A stretch of DNA of 64,000 bases, from assembly GCA_036768485.1 (NCBI GenBank), contig JAVLUZ010000143.1, forward strand, positions 248,001 to 312,000. Direction: 5' to 3'. This DNA comes from Mermis nigrescens. Lineage: Eukaryota; Nematoda; Enoplea; Mermithida; Mermithidae. The notes under the pieces were generated by a model. That model searched no databases. It was not told the DNA's origin and saw only the letters and a program-made list of their open reading frames with translations. Numbering within the stretch: position 1 is the stretch's first letter; every line of letters starts with the position of its first letter. Both the position numbers and the translations under genes were made by a program. Positions 61,101 through 64,000 of this stretch are shown in pieces.

Positions 61101-61863
61101 AAAGAGCCCAATTAGTGGACCTTGGATTCCTGTACAACCTAGAAGAAAAGGAATCAGCATGTAAAGAGAAGCGTATCTGTCTGTGGTCAGATAGAGACTC
61201 CTCTTGTGAGACATGCCAATTTCTTATATCATTAGCGAGGTCGAGAGAACATAAGGTTAGATCAATAACCTCCTGTCTCTTTGCCACAACAAATGTAGGT
61301 TCACTACCCCTATTTAATAAAATTAAATTGGTAGAGGCTAAATATTCAGCAAGTGCAGTCCCACGTTTATTGGTATCGCTGCTGCCCCACAAAGTGTGGT
61401 GAGCATTGGCGTCACACCCAATAATTAGTGGTATCTGCTTTTTACTGCAGTAGTCAACCAGAAGAGAAAAAGCTCTACCTGGAGGTAAATGAGGAGAGTC
61501 AAAAGGCAGGTATGCTGATGTAACAATAATGTTACGCCAGTGCCCTGCACTTTTATAACTTAACTCAACAGACACCATGTCACGGTTGCTAAATTGTTGG
61601 AGGAGCACTGGGTTAAGTTTCCGTGAGGCAAGCACGCAAGCCCTTGGTCCTTGTACCGCAGTCCCTACTAACACAGTATATAATTTATCATTTAATCCAC
61701 ATACCTTGTTCTTATAGATCCAAGGCTCCTGGATCAACGCTAGTTTTGTCTGCAGTTTTGCTAGGCAGCGACTAAGTACACCAGTCGCACCTTGGCTATG
61801 CTGCAAGTTAATCTGGAATAATTCCAGTACTGATTGAGATGGGAGAGTACTAGTACCAACCAT
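58192..61863 (-). CDS. LINE ORF2: endonuclease, reverse transcriptase, RNase H
   Basis: 1223 residues with no stops. An APE-type endonuclease occupies about residues 10-235 (QINLQHSQ, LIQEPW near 41, CDANAHHTLWGSS, SDHRQIRF). Reverse transcriptase lies at about 450-760, with FRPISLSS near 524, GCPQGGVLSPLLW, and the catalytic GYADDLAI near 679. RNase H is at about 945-1075 (YTDGSRF, E in FQAEILA, D in CSDSQSAL, WVPGHCGIEGN). A Cys/His end follows (CAKCLLTEEDSIHFLCHC, near 1166). It nicks target DNA and copies the element RNA there (target-primed reverse transcription). The start is the Met 25 nt after the ORF1 stop. All key catalytic residues are present. Confidence 0.95.
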   Translation of the reverse strand: MVGTSTLPSQSVLELFQINLQHSQGATGVLSRCLAKLQTKLALIQEPWIYKNKVCGLNDKLYTVLVGTAVQGPRACVLASRKLNPVLLQQFSNRDMVSVELSYKSAGHWRNIIVTSAYLPFDSPHLPPGRAFSLLVDYCSKKQIPLIIGCDANAHHTLWGSSDTNKRGTALAEYLASTNLILLNRGSEPTFVVAKRQEVIDLTLCSLDLANDIRNWHVSQEESLSDHRQIRFSLHADSFSSRLYRNPRSTNWALFKQHLGSRLGSWAPSCSTKEDVEGAVDFVQQALTSSYEYSCRLQREKSKPIPWWNRELQDLRKKSRRAWNQAKLSQSVSDWADYRKVRQEYKHLIRTRKLLCWQDYCSNIDKMSDAARLRRILCKPQVGEVGSLKLPSGQYTLNRRETLLHLLDTHFPGSFAVGNEAYPDTLGPTSFSGFGDQVLACRVITPDKVRWAVKSFEPYKTPGVDGIFPALLQEGLDMLVRPLVNIYRRCLALGYVPIAWRQVKVIFIPKPGRSSYDLAKSFRPISLSSFLLKCMERLIDRFIRDGPLLEHPLHVTQHAYQCGKSVDTALHELVSRIERALDNKQFTLGVFLDIEGAFDNTTFNAICKAASNHGVHQTIVKWIDAMLRFRHIMTDSCGDSMIFTTTKGCPQGGVLSPLLWCLVVDELLQNLQKSGLYSQGYADDLAILVTGRFLDTISSLMENGLAKVEQWCHHNGLSVNPQKTEMVLFTHKRKLDGFKPPIFYGMPLQRANQVKFLGLILDQKLNWRNHVEVKCQKAVNAFWQCRRAVGKSWGLSPQVMRWLFVSVIRPMITYASLIWWPRAHLSTVKCQLSHLHRMACLSICSAMCTTPTAAMEVLLDLPPLHIFVEGCARAAAYRLNIAGSWNAKGKVVGHNAVWAKANRPVLKMPSDFIVPKFIFGRLYTIQFPTRDDWEKSRVNILSPPGIVCYTDGSRFVNTSGAGIYFQKLKQMRYFTLGSMCTVFQAEILAILQCCRSRELMALRNENIFICSDSQSALKSLLSPKVSSKLVLECVLALQELSQDNNVKLLWVPGHCGIEGNEFADHAAKMGSARKHIGPEPVVAVSRAVAKADINSWVREQHVQYWSEQKTCRQARSFMEKPCKKIASSLISLDRKLLKTVTGLLTGHCPLNRHLCTIGVSDNPKCAKCLLTEEDSIHFLCHCPGFDKLRARFFHAPHIEPSAVLQEPVAQLLGFIKASKRLCD

Positions 61864-61888
61864 CCTAATCTATGTACAAATTATGCGC

Positions 61889-62839
61889 TTATTCCAACTT
61901 GGTATGTGTCATCAAAGTGACACGCCCAAGTTTGAAATAAGGTCTGAAGTCCAGCTGCTTAAGCACCTGGACCGATGGATGGTCCACTCCCAGGACAAAG
62001 AAGGTTTGACCTTCTTTTTCCTCCCGTTTGTAGATTTTCCAAAGGCCAGTGCACAAACCAGGGTTCTGGCTTTGCAGTCTGGAAAACACAGAGTCCCTGT
62101 CAGCTAGGCCAGGGAAAAACACTGTGAACTTGGTCAACTTGGGAAGTTCTGATTTGCTGCAAACGCGCAGATCAGCTCCTTCCCAGGGTGGATCAAGATT
62201 AGCTACGGTGTTCTTCAGCCAATCCAGAGTGAACTGATCTGCACATGTCATATAAAAAACGCCATGTGACAGGCCAGAGGAGTGAAACCTTGGAGGGGTC
62301 TTGCTAGTGCTTGCGACCTGATCCAAGGCTGTAGTTAAGACAGCAGTGAGTGTATCAAGCTTATCAGCTGGGATGCCGCCTTCGCTGCTGAAGTCGACAA
62401 TACCAACTTTCAGTGATTCCTCAACAGCTGCTTTATAACTAGAAGGTCTTTTGGACCTTTTAGCTGGCTGTGTCAGGCTAGTGGGCGTGTCATCCTTAGG
62501 ATGTCGCCGCTTCGCCTGTTTGTTAGGCTTAGGAGTTGGGTGTGCAACAGCAATTGCTTGCTGTGCTCCCCCACTACTAATTGCCCTAGATTTGGAGGGA
62601 GCTGGGTCCTCCTGAGCAGTATTCTGCCCAGTGCCCCTGCTCGAATCAGAACCTGTAACTTCGGGCAGGTTAGTGCCAGATCCCTGGAGGGCTCTGGCAG
62701 CACGAGCCTGCTTACGAAGTTTTCGTTTCTGGGCCCCGCTAAGTTGCTTGCGCAAATTTATGGAGCCCAGTTTCTCCGAAAGGTTCTCCAAGGGAGTCCC
62801 TTTCGCAAGTGTTCCAGTAGCATTGCCCTCAACTGCCAC
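61889..62839 (-). CDS. LINE ORF1 protein with DUF4780-like domain
   Basis: 316 residues. The first 130 are basic and low complexity (RKLRKQARAARAL, KQAKRRHPKDD, KRSKRPSSYKA), suited to RNA binding and possible nuclear targeting. Residues of about 135-316 form a compact domain (GIPADKL, FYMTCAD, DWLKNTV, FTVFFPGL, FFVLGVD) resembling DUF4780, found in ORF1 proteins and derived genes of insects. It would coat element RNA and help form the transposition particle. No CCHC knuckles are seen. The frame is intact. Spacing to ORF2 suggests translation of both from one RNA. Confidence 0.85.
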   Translation of the reverse strand: MAVEGNATGTLAKGTPLENLSEKLGSINLRKQLSGAQKRKLRKQARAARALQGSGTNLPEVTGSDSSRGTGQNTAQEDPAPSKSRAISSGGAQQAIAVAHPTPKPNKQAKRRHPKDDTPTSLTQPAKRSKRPSSYKAAVEESLKVGIVDFSSEGGIPADKLDTLTAVLTTALDQVASTSKTPPRFHSSGLSHGVFYMTCADQFTLDWLKNTVANLDPPWEGADLRVCSKSELPKLTKFTVFFPGLADRDSVFSRLQSQNPGLCTGLWKIYKREEKEGQTFFVLGVDHPSVQVLKQLDFRPYFKLGRVTLMTHTKLE

Positions 62840-63276
62840 CTGGTTCCCTATGGCAACTGAGGAGCCACAAGCTGACCACCAGTGATGCCTTGTGACAACA
62901 CACCACTAGTTGGGTTGCAGTGTAGCATGACTGCCAGCATTGCCTTGCAACGACACAGTGCTGGCTGGGTCTCTGGAGATTTTAGAACCTCGTCTGCCGG
63001 ATACTGAGGGCTGGTCTCTGAGTTGGCCCATGGTCATAGAACGGTGATTTGGGTTCTATGGCTGACAACCCAGCAAGTTGACAGTTAGGGTCCCAGCAGG
63101 GCCCCTAGTGATCCCTTAATGGGCTCACCCTGCCAACTTCTAACGGCCACCAACCGCCAGACATGCCCAGTAGCCACTCAAGCCCTGGGGAGCAGCTCTT
63201 GGTCTGGCCCCTCAGTTAGCTTCATTAAAGACGCAAACCCCTCCACTGCATTAAAGTGGCTGCTCATCGGAGGGGG

Positions 63277-63291
63277 GTAATATGTGTTAAT
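63277..63291. repeat. Right target-site duplication of the LINE
   Basis: GTAATATGTGTTAAT, identical to 58086-58100. Element sequence begins at 63276 on the minus strand with a C-rich start (CCCCCTCCGATG). Confidence 0.9.
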
Positions 63292-63322
63292 CAATAGGAT
63301 TTGTTATAGAAGCCAGGCACCT

Positions 63323-63485
63323 ACAGTCTGTTTCACACAACTTTGGTCATAAATTTAAACCATCTCCGACAATAAGCTGACAGATTGTGATTATAGCATT
63401 GATGTAATATAATTATCGTAACTCGGCTTACTGCCGAAGAAAATTCTTAGAATTTATGCACGAAGTTATGTGAAACATTTTATAA
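63323..63485. mobile_element. Palindromic MITE, M4 family
   Basis: Begins ACAGTCTGTTTCACACAAC and ends GTTATGTGAAACATTTTATA. The centre (CAGATTGTGATTATAGC) is shared with other copies in the inverse direction. Confidence 0.6.
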
Positions 63486-63495
63486 ATTGGTGGTA

Positions 63496-63810
<315 letters not shown>

Positions 63811-63877
63811 CTTTATGATGATCTACATGAACAGCGTGCTTAAGTAGACAACAGCATACCTAGCGCATACTTCAATG

Positions 63878-64000
63878 CACCGAAAATCGGCGATATCGTA
63901 GAAAAATAGGATGGGTTCCTATTCTTACGATTTTAGTCGGCAACATCGCCACAAAATAGAAATGGCGATATCGCCGACTAAAAATCGGGAAAATCGGGGC
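63878..64000. repeat. GGCGATATCGCC palindrome cluster at the window end
   Basis: Contains ATCGGCGATATCGTAG, TCGGCAACATCGCC and GGCGATATCGCCGAC, related to the 56965-57170 minisatellite. It runs off the window. Confidence 0.6.

Larger units (their letters stand above)
58101..63276 (-). mobile_element. Full-length non-LTR retrotransposon (LINE), EN-RT-RNase H type
   Basis: 5176 bp between perfect 15-bp target copies. Minus-strand order: 5' UTR of about 437 nt, ORF1 (DUF4780-like), a 25-nt gap, ORF2 (endonuclease, reverse transcriptase, RNase H, zinc-binding end), a short 3' UTR, and a tail of three to four TATCAC repeats (plus strand GATAGT at 58101-58122) instead of poly(A). The domain set and non-A tail fit the I/LOA/Jockey-related clades that carry RNase H. 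Both ORFs are open with no internal stops, so the copy is probably young and potentially mobile. Confidence 0.93.

Noticed and set aside
60372..61402. Plus-strand ORFs within the LINE
   Set aside because: Antisense shadows of the intact minus-strand ORF2.

Overview
The window reads as AT-rich, intron-bearing nuclear DNA of an invertebrate, most likely an arthropod and probably an insect. The grounds are a muscle-type actin gene with several introns, a claudin-like gene, a DUF4780-type LINE ORF1, a Gypsy-like retroelement with an envelope-like ORF, and very many short TIR elements. The species cannot be named from the sequence alone. GT..AG introns are visible; there is no sign of a prokaryotic layout.

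Layout. 1-5300: a complete four-exon claudin/PMP22-type membrane protein gene on the minus strand (stop 568, start 5293), with MITE-like repeats in its introns. 5300-17000: mostly repeat-bearing intergenic DNA in which I see no convincing gene. 17035-22945: a complete five-coding-exon actin gene on the plus strand (376 residues), with a probable leader intron and an AATAAA signal. 24187-40600: a retroelement domain. An LTR-like block lies at 24187-24850. A 9.3-kb block of long noncoding repeat units and nested DNA elements follows at 24966-34255, and then a decayed minus-strand Gypsy-like element at 34258-40540. That element carries an envelope-like ORF upstream of protease, reverse transcriptase, RNase H and integrase, and unidentified ORFs downstream of integrase. 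42410-43398: the 3' exons of a coiled-coil gene resembling the CCDC34/DUF4207 family. 44880-46700: diverged repeats. 48960-49750: the 5' end of an unrecognised gene with an apparent one-base frameshift. 50321-54390: another long noncoding repeat unit, lying next to a 20-bp minisatellite. 56965-57170: a palindromic 31-bp minisatellite. 58101-63276: a full-length, apparently intact EN-RT-RNase H LINE (minus strand) with both ORFs open and a perfect 15-bp target-site duplication. 63498-63810: a long AT microsatellite.

The cellular genes are unrelated single genes; nothing suggests an operon or a cluster. The window is mainly a record of transposition. Several hAT-like MITE families can be recognised by 8-bp target duplications that are readable in place. 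One locus shows three elements nested in each other, and an empty-site allele of the inner insertion is preserved elsewhere in the same window.
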